Part shown: positions 24,444-32,706 of the stretch, piece after piece
Position numbering within the stretch: the first letter of the stretch is position 1
Layout: each line of letters opens with the position of its first letter
Assembly (NCBI GenBank): GCA_016214855.1
Contig: JACRMT010000012.1
Span: 124,001 to 188,000 of the forward strand
DNA length: 64,000 nt
Reading direction: 5' to 3'
DNA from: Nitrospirota bacterium
Lineage (GTDB): Bacteria > Nitrospirota > Thermodesulfovibrionia > Thermodesulfovibrionales > UBA6898
The notes under the pieces: generated by a model
The model's input: the letters and a program-made list of their open reading frames with translations, nothing else
Database searches by the model: none
Told to the model about the DNA's origin: nothing
Translations under genes and position numbers: made by a program

Positions 24444-24527
24444 CTATTTCTTCTTCTTTGCCGGTGCCTTCTTCGCTGTGGCTTTCTTTGCTGTCCCACA
24501 GGCGCCGCCCTTTGATTTGCAGGCCAT
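24444..24527 (-). CDS. 27-aa Lys/Ala-rich small protein
   Basis: Short gene preceded by a very strong ribosome site (AAAGGAGG, 6 nt before the ATG). The product starts MACKSKGGACGTAKK and continues with AKK/KAPAKKKK repeats to its end; 11 of 27 residues are Lys and two are Cys. It resembles the lysine-rich tails of histone H1-like or AlgP-like proteins and may bind nucleic acid. Convergent with the secretin gene with a terminator hairpin between them. No known family that I can name. Confidence 0.6.
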   Translation of the reverse strand: MACKSKGGACGTAKKATAKKAPAKKKK

Positions 24528-24655
24528 GGTTACCTCCTTTATTAAGGGTATATGTAAAACCTATCACAGCATCAACTCTCTGTCAATACGCGTTGATGCC
24601 GGATATGCATGAGAAGTATAATGATGCTGATTGTTGGAAGAACGGGAGGCGGTTC

Positions 24656-24940
24656 ATGAAGGTCTGCAGTAATTGCAAAAAGGAAATAGAGACCGATAAG
24701 TTTTTTTCGAGGAAATCCGTCTGTCCGAAATGCGGCAGTGACCTGCATGCCTGTCTGAACTGCCGGTTCTATGCAGAGTCTGCCCACAACAAATGCTCTG
24801 AACCAAAGGCCGAGTTCCAGAGGACCAGAGATAAGGCAAATTTCTGTGATTACTTCGTCTTCAGGGAGGGGACTGCGGCTTCGTCATCTTCCGGCAAGGA
24901 TGATGCACTGAAAAAATTGAACGATCTCTTCAAAAAATAG
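24656..24940 (+). CDS. Zinc-ribbon protein of unknown function
   Basis: 94-aa protein starting MKVCSNCKKEIETDKFFSRKSVCPKCGSDLHACLNCRFY. Two CxxC pairs (CSNC, CPKC) form a zinc ribbon; a third group (CLNC, NKCSEP, FCDYF) may bind a second metal. A Ser-rich linker leads to DALKKLNDLFKK, which looks like an amphipathic C-terminal peptide. GGGAGG 7 nt before the ATG decides the start. Similar small proteins occur in many anaerobes without known role. Confidence 0.75.
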   Translation: MKVCSNCKKEIETDKFFSRKSVCPKCGSDLHACLNCRFYAESAHNKCSEPKAEFQRTRDKANFCDYFVFREGTAASSSSGKDDALKKLNDLFKK

Positions 24941-24943
24941 GTC

Positions 24944-25963
24944 TTACCTGAATATAAGCACACCGGCATAGACAAGATAAAGAACCCCTCCAAAGAGCAT
25001 CACAAAAGGGGAAATACGCTTTGTCACCGTAATGACACCAAGGACAGCGGCAGCAGAGATGATCGCAAGCACTGCCGAAAAGAGCGCCATGCCGGTTATG
25101 TTCCAGTCGGTGTAGAGCAGTCCCACTGAAACAGGAAATGTTGACTGAAAGACCATGGCGCCGCTGATATTGCCAAGGGCAAGCGTATCCCTCCCCTTCC
25201 ATGTCCAGGTAACGCTGTTGAACTTCTCCGGCAGCTCTGTCGCAACCGGGGCAAGAAGAAGAGAAAAGATCAGCGGATCCATGCCGAATGTTACTGAGAT
25301 CACCTCAAGGCTCTGCACAAAGGTATGTGCCCCCTTTATCATCACTGCGAGGGCTAACATAATTTGCACGAGAATAACAAATAGGGGGGGCCTTGGCCTC
25401 AAAAGCAGGGGTTTGAGACTCTGTATGATCCGCCAAAGATACATACCCTCTGAATGCTCCATTTCAGCGCTTTCACTCCTGAAGGTCAAATACGCATAAA
25501 ATACATAGCCGGCAACAAGGGCAAAAGAGATCGGGACTAACAGGGTCTTCCCGCCGATTATCGGCAGAACAATAGCCGATGCATACATCACAAGAAAGAA
25601 GACAAGGTCCCGTCTGATGGAATGCGCCTCGACCTTGAGCTCAAAAGTGCGTTTTTTGCTGAGTGCTGAAATGGTCACAGTCAATCCGACAAGGAAAAAG
25701 GCCAGGGTCGAGAGCATGAAGGGAGCGCCGAGAATTGCGCCCACGCCGATCTCCTTTGCAGAAGCTCCGCCATACATAAAGATCGCAACAACCGGCAAAA
25801 TCGTTTCGGGCAGCGCAGTGCCTACTGCGGCAAATATGCTGCCAACAACTGCCTGGGAAAAAGAAAAGTGGCGTCCAAACTCCTCAATGCCGTTTGTAAA
25901 GAACTCAGCAGCGATCAGGATCAGAACAAGGCCGGATATCAGGAAGAGAAAGGAGATCAGCAT
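24944..25963 (-). CDS. Sodium/calcium exchanger-family membrane protein
   Basis: 339-aa CaCA-superfamily antiporter with about ten membrane segments in two inverted halves. The alpha-repeat motifs are visible as GSIFAAVGTALPETILPVVAI in the first half and LLLAPVATELPEKFNSVTWTWKGRDTLALGNISGA in the second, each with the acidic residue used for cation binding. Probably exports Ca2+ or another cation against Na+ or H+; the ion is not decidable from sequence. The ATG overlaps the stop of the universal-stress gene upstream by one base, so the two form an operon. Confidence 0.85.
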   Translation of the reverse strand: MLISFLFLISGLVLILIAAEFFTNGIEEFGRHFSFSQAVVGSIFAAVGTALPETILPVVAIFMYGGASAKEIGVGAILGAPFMLSTLAFFLVGLTVTISALSKKRTFELKVEAHSIRRDLVFFLVMYASAIVLPIIGGKTLLVPISFALVAGYVFYAYLTFRSESAEMEHSEGMYLWRIIQSLKPLLLRPRPPLFVILVQIMLALAVMIKGAHTFVQSLEVISVTFGMDPLIFSLLLAPVATELPEKFNSVTWTWKGRDTLALGNISGAMVFQSTFPVSVGLLYTDWNITGMALFSAVLAIISAAAVLGVITVTKRISPFVMLFGGVLYLVYAGVLIFR

Positions 25964-26856
25964 CAGTGGACAATGAGGACCGGACAGGGAGAGGACCTGA
26001 GGACTGATTCTGTAGTGCTGCCGATGAGCAACCCCTGAATATAGGAGAGCCCGCGGGCGCCCATAACGACAAGGTCATATCCGCCTTCCTCCGCGACAGA
26101 ACAGATGGTTTCAGCCGGATTGCCGTGGAGCACCTCGCCTGCATGCTGACCGCCTGATCTCTTGATCATCCTCGACAGTTCTGCTTCAGCTTCTGCCTGC
26201 ATCTGCGTATCGAACTGTTCCTTGTCTGCCTCTCCAAACGTCTCCCAGACTGCCCATCGGCTCTTGATGGTGTGCGAAGGGATGCTATGGACAATATGAA
26301 GGTCTGCGGAAAATACCTGGGCATAATCAGATGCCTTCGCAACTGCCTTTTGAGCGTTCTCGGAAAAATCTACAGCACAGAGGATCTTTTTGACAGCCCG
26401 GGAGCCCGGCCTGTCTGCTCTGGCCCCGCGCACAACAAGCATAGGCATCTCCAGGGATTTTATGAGCCGTTCTGAACTGCTTGGCCTGAAGGCGTGGGAC
26501 TGATACCCGATGACCAGGAGGTCAGGTGAAAACTCCTCTATTGCCTTCACAAAGGATTCATGGAGCCTCCCCATCATAATGCGCGCATCGGAAGAGATAT
26601 CCTGCTTCTCAAGAACAGCTTTCCAGCGCTGAAGTTCTTCCTCATCGCGCTTCTGCTCTTCAGCAATATAGGGCATGAGATATGTCGGAGGTGTCAGCAG
26701 GTAGTCAATGACATACAGCAACCTGATCGCTGAGCTCATCCCTGCAGAAAAACATGCTGCATAGGAAATGATCTTTTCCGTATCAGGGCCCAGATCTATA
26801 CCTGCAAGAATACAATGCGATCTCATTTTTTCAGTGACATCCCTCTCTTTTTCCAC
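25963..26856 (-). CDS. Tandem universal stress protein
   Basis: 297-aa protein with two UspA domains. Domain 1 (ILAGIDLGPDTEKIISYAACFS ... DLLVIGYQSH) has lost the usual glycine-rich loop in part. Domain 2 (KKILCAVDFSENAQKAVAKASDYA ... DLVVMGARGLSYIQGLLIGSTTESVLRSSPCPVLIVH) keeps the ATP-binding GxxG-9x-GS(S/T) pattern. Such proteins bind ATP and act in stress or energy-limitation survival. Linked to a cation antiporter, which it may regulate; Usp domains next to transporters are common. Confidence 0.88.
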   Translation of the reverse strand: MEKERDVTEKMRSHCILAGIDLGPDTEKIISYAACFSAGMSSAIRLLYVIDYLLTPPTYLMPYIAEEQKRDEEELQRWKAVLEKQDISSDARIMMGRLHESFVKAIEEFSPDLLVIGYQSHAFRPSSSERLIKSLEMPMLVVRGARADRPGSRAVKKILCAVDFSENAQKAVAKASDYAQVFSADLHIVHSIPSHTIKSRWAVWETFGEADKEQFDTQMQAEAEAELSRMIKRSGGQHAGEVLHGNPAETICSVAEEGGYDLVVMGARGLSYIQGLLIGSTTESVLRSSPCPVLIVH

Positions 26857-26916
26857 AGATCGAGCCTTTCCCCTTTTCTGTTATTATGATCCTCTGCAAC
26901 TGAGTTCCCGATACAC

Positions 26917-26951
26917 GAAAAAGAAAAGGGACAAATTCCTTTGTCCCTTTT
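26917..26951 (-). terminator. Intrinsic terminator of hup
   Basis: 12-bp stem AAAAGGGACAAA / TTTGTCCCTTTT with a TTCC loop, followed on the minus strand by TCTTTTTCG. About 23 nt after the hup stop. Confidence 0.85.
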
Positions 26952-26973
26952 CCGAACCTGTTCAGAAAAAGTG

Positions 26974-27249
26974 CTATTTCCTTATTGCATCCTTCAGTGC
27001 CTTGCCGGCAGTGAACTTAGGCGTCTTTGCAGCCGCGATCTTTATCTCCTGGCCGGTTCTCGGGTTGCGGCCCATCCGTGCCTTTCTCTTGGTAACACTG
27101 AACGTGCCGAAGCCGACAAGTGTCACCTTCTGCCCTTTCTTCAAGGCACCCTTGACCGCATCAAGTGATGCATCAAGCGCCCTCGATGCATCCGCCTTGC
27201 TGAGACCTGCGCCTGCAGCAATCTTTTCAATCAGTTCTGCTTTTGTCAT
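26974..27249 (-). CDS. hup: HU-family DNA-binding protein
   Basis: 91-aa nucleoid protein that bends and packs DNA as a dimer. Full-length match: [62 protein letters not shown] (DNA-gripping arm with the RNPRTG tip) and [15 protein letters not shown]. The ATG at 27249 has a GGGGGAAG ribosome site; an upstream in-frame start adds 27 unrelated residues. Monocistronic, with its own terminator. Confidence 0.96.
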   Translation of the reverse strand: MTKAELIEKIAAGAGLSKADASRALDASLDAVKGALKKGQKVTLVGFGTFSVTKRKARMGRNPRTGQEIKIAAAKTPKFTAGKALKDAIRK

Positions 27250-27492
27250 TATCTTCCCCCCTTTCTGTAGTGATTGTTCTATGAAAAATATGGCTGTGAT
27301 AACACTATCAAGAACATGCTTTTTTGTCAAGCGTTTACCCTATGTTCAGCCCTATAAATAAAGGCTTTAGGGCGCCTCATGCCCTGCAATGCAGGCTGCC
27401 TCATGCCTGAAGTTCCTGCCCCCTGCTGACGGCAGATATGCCTCTCGACTATTTGGACGTTTTAGGGTAGCCTAATAACAAGGAGAACTATT

Positions 27493-27693
27493 ATGAACCA
27501 TATCCATAAATATGAATCAGTCTCCCACCATGGCATATCTACGGAACTCATGGAGTTCGGGATCGAAGCGGCTGAGATACGCAGGTGCAAGAAGTGCGGC
27601 AAAGAAATGCCATTTCTGCTTACCAGGAGAGGGGACTGGATCTCCCTGTTCGCAGAAGAAAAAACAGATAAGCAGGATATTCTTCTTGCCTAG
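27493..27693 (+). CDS. 66-aa hypothetical protein with CxxC
   Basis: Small protein MNHIHKYESVSHHGISTELMEFG with His-rich start and RRCKKCGKEMPFLLTRRGDW, one CxxC that with the histidines could bind a metal. AAGGAGA 7 nt before the ATG. The 243 nt upstream (27250-27492) hold a repeated GCCTCATGCC (27374-27383 and 27398-27407) around a CCTGCAATGCAGG palindrome, but no gene. Not recognised. Confidence 0.6.
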   Translation: MNHIHKYESVSHHGISTELMEFGIEAAEIRRCKKCGKEMPFLLTRRGDWISLFAEEKTDKQDILLA

Positions 27694-27834
27694 CTGACAG
27701 TTTTCCCGGGGCTCCTTCATCAGTGCCTGTTAACGCCGCCGGGCTGTCATGCCACCACAGCGTTACTGCTGCAGAGCGTGATACATGCTTCTGCAGTATC
27801 CGCCTGTTTGCTATCAAGAAAGGAGTTTGACCCG

Positions 27835-28677
27835 ATGACCTATATCGAGATCATAGTAACGGCAGCTGAAGAATCGCGCGATGCACTTATCAGCAGAATG
27901 TCCGAAATGGGGGCATTAGGTTTTGTTGAGCAGAACGGCGGACTGATCGGCTATTTTGAACCTAACCAATCGCCGGCTGAACTATGCGACGAACTGGGCA
28001 GGTTCAGGCCAGTGCTGAAAGCTTCAGGCCTCGATGCCGCTTTTTCTCTCGCCAGTAATGTCCTGCCGGAAAGAGACTGGAACGAGACATGGAAAAAGAG
28101 CTTCGTCCCTATTGATGTCGGAGACAATCTGACTATTATCCCGTCCTGGCTTCAGTCGGAGACCGATCGGACACCGATCATTATAGACCCTGGCATGGTC
28201 TTTGGTACCGGACATCACGAGACCACGCGGACCTGCCTCAGTATGATAGAAAGGATAGCCCGCGTCAGCAGCAGGAAGAGATTCCTGGACATCGGCACGG
28301 GTACCGGCATCCTTGCGATCGGTGCTTCAAGGCTGGGGTTCGAACAGGTAACTGCAGTGGATATCGATCCTCTTGCTGTTGACGCTGCTCAAAGGAATGC
28401 AGAAGCGAACGGTCTCACCAATATCAAGGTCCTTGAAGGCACTGTTCAGGCGGTCAGCTTCAAATTCGATCTTATTGCCGCAAACCTGCTGGTTGAAATA
28501 CTGATCGGGATAGCACCTGAACTGTCGGACAGGCTCGAATCCGGCGGCCGGGCGATCCTCTCCGGCCTGCTTCTTGGCCAGGAGGACAGTGTCATAGAGG
28601 CAATGGTCTCAGCAGGCCTCATCTTGCAGGAAAAGATCATTGACAACAATTGGGTTACGCTGGTCATGGCAAAGTGA
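27835..28677 (+). CDS. prmA: Ribosomal protein L11 methyltransferase
   Basis: 280-aa SAM-dependent enzyme that methylates ribosomal protein L11 after synthesis. N-terminal substrate domain (TYIEIIVTAAEESRDALISRM), family signature WKKSFVPIDVGDNLTI and DPGMVFGTGHHETTRTCL, then the SAM-binding FLDIGTGTGILAIGASRLG and IAANLLVEIL (the NPPF-like catalytic position reads ANLL as in PrmA). AGGAG before the ATG at 27835 sets the start. Confidence 0.95.
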   Translation: MTYIEIIVTAAEESRDALISRMSEMGALGFVEQNGGLIGYFEPNQSPAELCDELGRFRPVLKASGLDAAFSLASNVLPERDWNETWKKSFVPIDVGDNLTIIPSWLQSETDRTPIIIDPGMVFGTGHHETTRTCLSMIERIARVSSRKRFLDIGTGTGILAIGASRLGFEQVTAVDIDPLAVDAAQRNAEANGLTNIKVLEGTVQAVSFKFDLIAANLLVEILIGIAPELSDRLESGGRAILSGLLLGQEDSVIEAMVSAGLILQEKIIDNNWVTLVMAK

Positions 28678-28738
28678 AAACCTTTTCTCACCGCCTGAAG
28701 AATCGAAAAACTGATTACCGGGTGGCGCTCCCTGAAGG

Positions 28739-31426
28739 TTATCTGTCGATCAACTCCCTGATCCGGGGCAAAAGTTCTTTTGATGAAACCGGTTTTAAGA
28801 TAACATTGACCCCTTCCTCTATATCCCCCTCTTTACTTATGAGATCAGGAGCATACCCGCTCATAAAAAGGACTTTTATATCTGGCTTCATATCCCGGAT
28901 CTCCCTATATGCCATCATGCCGCTTTTCTTCGGCATGATGACATCGAACAGAAGGAACTGGATCTCGTCGCGGCTGTCTTTGAATCTGTTCACTGCTTCC
29001 TCTCCGTTTTCAGCAACGATAACCCGGTATCCTGTCTTTTCGAGTGTATCCTGAACAAGTTTCCTTACCGTGGCATCGTCTTCAGCGACTAATATCGTCT
29101 CTGCTCCGCGCTGAACCGGCAGCGTACTTGCCGGCTCGGTTTCTTCGGTCACTGCATTGGCAAGAGGCAGATATATTGAAAACAATGTTCCTTTCCCGGC
29201 TGAGCTATCAGCGGTGATATACCCCTTATGCTGTTTGATGATCCCATATACCACGGCAAGGCCGAGCCCGGTCCCCTTTCCCGGTTCCTTGGTCGTAAAG
29301 AACGGCTCAAAGATCCTCTCGATCGTCTTTTCGTCCATGCCGATGCCGGTATCGGAAACAGATATCAGCGCATAGGTCCCGGGTTTCCCATAATGATGCC
29401 TGCTTATGAATGCCTCACCCAGCTCCACACACCCGGTCGCTATGGTGAGAGACCCTCCGTGGGGCATGGCATCCCTGGCATTTGTGGCAAGATTCATCAG
29501 GACCTGCTCAAGCTGACCGGGATCGGCCATGATTATGACGTCTTCATCCGGCACAATGCTTTTCAGTTCAATGCTCTCGCGGATGAGCCGTGAAAGAAGC
29601 TTCGTTACGTTCCTCACAATCTCGTTCAACCTGACCGGCCTTGGTTTCAGCACCTGTTTTCTGCTGTACGCGAGCAGGCCCTGCGTCAGGCTGGCTGCAC
29701 GAAGCGCAGAGGACTGGATCATATCTGCATAGACACGGAGAGGACTGTCCTTGTCTATGCCCTCCTGCAGGAACTCACCGTAGCCTATGATCGCGGTCAG
29801 GATATTATTGAACTCATGAGAGATACCGGCAGTCAGCGTGCCGACAGCCTCTATCTTCTGGGCATGACGGAGCTGATGCTCCAGCCTTGCCTTTTCTTCC
29901 TCAGTCCTCTTCCGTTCAGTGACATCGCGGAATATCCCCTGAGTGGCTATCACCTTCCCATCGACATACCGCACATTCACATTCCCCTCAACATAAACCT
30001 TTCTCTTGTCCTTTGCAATGAAGACAGCCTCGATATTGTCCTCCACCTCGCCGGCCATGACCCTCTGAAAGGTACTCAGGCAATGGTCCAGGCATGCGGG
30101 ATCCAGGATATCGAACATGGTGATTGTCCTGATGTCCTCAACTGTATAGCCAAGGGTTTCCATCCACGCCTTGTTCACAAAGACGAACCGTCCTTCAGGG
30201 CTCACGCTCTGTATCAGATCGTGGGCGTTCTCGAAAAGGTCACGATAACGCTCCTCGCTTTCCTTCAGGGCAATCTCACCCAGCTTGCGCGTTGTTATAT
30301 CTCTGGTAACTTCGATCCCGCCGATGACCCTGCCGTTTGCGTCCTTTATCGGTGACGCCGTGATCTCCAGATGCAGGGTCCTCGCGTCATTGCTTCTTTC
30401 CACGATATGGACATTGCCGTCTGCAAAGGACAGGGCAACCGGGCATTGATAACAGACCCGGTCCCTTTTTTCATACACCTCATAGCAGTATTCTCCGACA
30501 TGAGTTCCAAGCATGTCACGGGCGGTCTTATTCTGATAGAGGAGCCTGTAATTCGTATCCAGAATGCTCAGCCCGTCTCCGATAGCTTCAATGACAGCCT
30601 CTGTTTTGGCCTTCTCTTCCATCGCTTTTTCAAGCGCCTGCCGCATCTCCTCCGCAGCCAGTCTCTGGTCCGTAATGCTGCGGATGACAAGGACAACACC
30701 GATCGTATTCCCTTTATCATCTTTAATAGGCGCAGCGCTCGTCTCCACCGGTAATCTTTGCCCGCCTCTTGCTATGAGCACGGAATGATTGGCAGGGACC
30801 ACCACTTCGCCCCCTCTGAGGGCCGCTGTCACAGGATTTTCAGCAGGAAGAAGCGTCTGCTCATGAATGAGGACGAGTATCTCGGGCACGGTCTTGCCCA
30901 CGACATCATGCTGCCGCCAGCCTGTCAGCAGTTCTGCGGCCGGATTCATGAACGTCACCCCACCATTCCCATCCGTGGCGATCACCGCATCGCCTATGGA
31001 GCTGAGCGCTGCCGCAAACCAGCGCTGACTCTCCCGTAAGGTCGTTTCCATCTGATGACGGTACAGGGCAATTTCAATGTTCGTATGCAGCTCTCTCTTG
31101 TCTACAGGCTTAAGGATATAGGCATAGGGCTCTGTTATCTTCGCATGCTGCAGCGTCTTTTCATCGATATAGCCCGAAACATACACAACAGGGATATTGA
31201 AACACGCCCTTATCTGCTCGGCAGCCCTGACGCCGTCGAGCGCCCCCTTCAATACAATGTCCATAAGCACAAGATCAGGTTTTGTCTTCATGGCCTGCCT
31301 GACCGCATCCTCTCCTGATGAAGAGATGCCGGCCACGTTGTATCCGAGGTCCAGGAGCATATCCTGCATCTGTCCGGCCATGAGCGGATCGTCTTCAACA
31401 ACAAGTATCTGCGCAGGAGAAGTCAT
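28739..31426 (-). CDS. Hybrid sensor histidine kinase (REC-PAS-PAS-PAS-HisKA-HATPase-REC)
   Basis: 895-aa cytoplasmic signalling protein without membrane segments. N-terminal receiver (ILVVEDDPLM, phospho-Asp in LVLMDIVL). Three PAS domains; the second carries CYEVYEKRDRVCYQCP, a Cys cluster that may bind a metal or Fe-S centre. Then HisKA with H-box GISHEFNNILTAI, HATPase boxes NLATNARDAMP, DTGIGMD and GTGLGLAVVYGI, and a C-terminal receiver (VAEDDATVRKLV, LLFDVIMPKKSG). Such proteins belong to multi-step phosphorelays; no partner gene is adjacent. The ATG at 31426 overlaps the stop of a 41-codon upstream frame. Confidence 0.9.
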   Translation of the reverse strand: MTSPAQILVVEDDPLMAGQMQDMLLDLGYNVAGISSSGEDAVRQAMKTKPDLVLMDIVLKGALDGVRAAEQIRACFNIPVVYVSGYIDEKTLQHAKITEPYAYILKPVDKRELHTNIEIALYRHQMETTLRESQRWFAAALSSIGDAVIATDGNGGVTFMNPAAELLTGWRQHDVVGKTVPEILVLIHEQTLLPAENPVTAALRGGEVVVPANHSVLIARGGQRLPVETSAAPIKDDKGNTIGVVLVIRSITDQRLAAEEMRQALEKAMEEKAKTEAVIEAIGDGLSILDTNYRLLYQNKTARDMLGTHVGEYCYEVYEKRDRVCYQCPVALSFADGNVHIVERSNDARTLHLEITASPIKDANGRVIGGIEVTRDITTRKLGEIALKESEERYRDLFENAHDLIQSVSPEGRFVFVNKAWMETLGYTVEDIRTITMFDILDPACLDHCLSTFQRVMAGEVEDNIEAVFIAKDKRKVYVEGNVNVRYVDGKVIATQGIFRDVTERKRTEEEKARLEHQLRHAQKIEAVGTLTAGISHEFNNILTAIIGYGEFLQEGIDKDSPLRVYADMIQSSALRAASLTQGLLAYSRKQVLKPRPVRLNEIVRNVTKLLSRLIRESIELKSIVPDEDVIIMADPGQLEQVLMNLATNARDAMPHGGSLTIATGCVELGEAFISRHHYGKPGTYALISVSDTGIGMDEKTIERIFEPFFTTKEPGKGTGLGLAVVYGIIKQHKGYITADSSAGKGTLFSIYLPLANAVTEETEPASTLPVQRGAETILVAEDDATVRKLVQDTLEKTGYRVIVAENGEEAVNRFKDSRDEIQFLLFDVIMPKKSGMMAYREIRDMKPDIKVLFMSGYAPDLISKEGDIEEGVNVILKPVSSKELLPRIRELIDR

Positions 31427-31548
31427 ATCAGTGCCTCTGCAGCAGCATATAGCAACTGCAGATCCGGCTGATCGGTTTTGGACCACAGGAAGGTTCTCTG
31501 CATTGTGAAACGTAAGCCTGTTTTTGATTCCATGTCAGTCACGATCAT
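31423..31548 (-). CDS. Possible 41-aa leader gene coupled to the hybrid kinase
   Basis: A small frame starts MIVTDMESKTGLRFTMQR and ends AAAEALI; its TGA overlaps the kinase ATG as ATGA. A ribosome-site-like GAGGAAGCAGG precedes its ATG. The overlap and spacing are those of real genes here, but composition gives no further support and no family is recognised. It could be a regulatory leader peptide or chance. Confidence 0.4.
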   Translation of the reverse strand: MIVTDMESKTGLRFTMQRTFLWSKTDQPDLQLLYAAAEALI

Positions 31549-31755
31549 CCTGCTTCCTCAAGTAATAGAGCTGATGATTTGCTGCAGCAGAGTCAATATT
31601 GAGAATGCCGGTTCTTTAGTTTTGCCTCGTTGTTTCATGATAACCAATACGTGAAATCACAGTAAAGCGAAAAACCTTGACTGCTGATCATAACAGCAGG
31701 CATCAATTGTGCCGGGCAATGCAATGTGCAGTTGACAGAGAAACCTGCTGCTCTT
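31549..31755. other. Intergenic stretch upstream of the hybrid kinase
   Basis: No protein gene seen. Contains a possible minus-strand promoter (TTTACT, 18 nt, TATCAT; 31637-31666) and a short inverted repeat CTGCTG/CAGCAG near 31680-31700. Confidence 0.4.
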
Positions 31756-32700
31756 TCACCTCTTCTGATCTTTGCCGGAACTTCCCTGCGGCCCACGCAG
31801 ACCTGTAATGCGGAGCTTTTCTAACGGAAGGAGCAGGATCGCTCCGATGACCGTTCCGGCGCCGATCAGCTGCGGCAACTCCATGACCTCGCCAAGAAAG
31901 GCGTACGCGAAGATGCCTGCCATCACCGGCTCAAGCGTTGCCGTAATGCCTGCATGCGTGGAGCGGATACGTTTAACCCCCTCGTTATAAAGACCAAAAG
32001 GCGCTATTGTGCCAAAAAGGCTTATAAAGACTATCCATCCCCAGGCAGAAGCGCTATAGTGTGCCGCAAAAGCTGCGAAGGGTGGGATTATAACATTCCA
32101 GATGATTGCTGCGACCAGGAGAGCGTAGGACAGGACCGTCCAGGCTGAATAGGTACGCATGCCATATTCGCTCCGGACAGAATAGAGCGCCAGGGCAACG
32201 GCAGAGGCCAGGCCGGACAGGATGCCGGCTTTATTCATATCAAGCAAATTGAGGTTATAGGCTCCGACCATAAGATAGCAGCCGCTGATCGCACCAACAA
32301 TCGCCACAACCGTAAATGCTGACAGTTTTTTTTGCTGAAAGAAAAAGGAATAGAGTGCTATCAGTGCAGGAGCCTGGTACTGAAGCAGGACAGCCGCAGC
32401 AACATGTATCCTGCTGATCGCATAAAGATAGGCAAACAACATTACGGCCAGAACGATACCAAGAACGATGAAATATGCCGCATCTTTTCGCGCTATCTTC
32501 AGCAGGTCACTCCTTCGAACCAGCAGAAAGAGAAAAAGCAGGGTTGCGGCTATTGTTGTCCTGAGTTGGACCAGTTGAAACGGGGTAACCTCGCTCTGCA
32601 GAACGAACTTCGATGCATTGCCTGATGCTGCCCAGAGCAGTGCGGCAACACATACTGCGATATAGCCGGGCCTGACAGACGGGCTATCGTGCTGAAGCAC
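31756..32700 (-). CDS. EamA/DMT-family transporter
   Basis: 314-aa membrane protein with ten predicted helices in two EamA repeats (first: YIAVCVAALLWAASGNASKF; second: LYSVRSEYGMRTYSAWTVLSYALLVAA to AYAFLGEVMELPQLIGAGTVIGAILLL). The motif GxxxWxxxxxxxK near the start and FLGE in the last repeat are typical. Family members export amino acids, nucleobases or other metabolites; substrate unknown. Lies 6 nt after ettA on the same strand, so probably co-transcribed. Confidence 0.85.
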   Translation of the reverse strand: MLQHDSPSVRPGYIAVCVAALLWAASGNASKFVLQSEVTPFQLVQLRTTIAATLLFLFLLVRRSDLLKIARKDAAYFIVLGIVLAVMLFAYLYAISRIHVAAAVLLQYQAPALIALYSFFFQQKKLSAFTVVAIVGAISGCYLMVGAYNLNLLDMNKAGILSGLASAVALALYSVRSEYGMRTYSAWTVLSYALLVAAIIWNVIIPPFAAFAAHYSASAWGWIVFISLFGTIAPFGLYNEGVKRIRSTHAGITATLEPVMAGIFAYAFLGEVMELPQLIGAGTVIGAILLLPLEKLRITGLRGPQGSSGKDQKR

Positions 32701-32706
32701 GAGGCG

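Noticed and set aside
27331-27492. Cyclic-di-GMP riboswitch
   Set aside because: Some GC-rich words resemble it, but the conserved core and pairing are not there.
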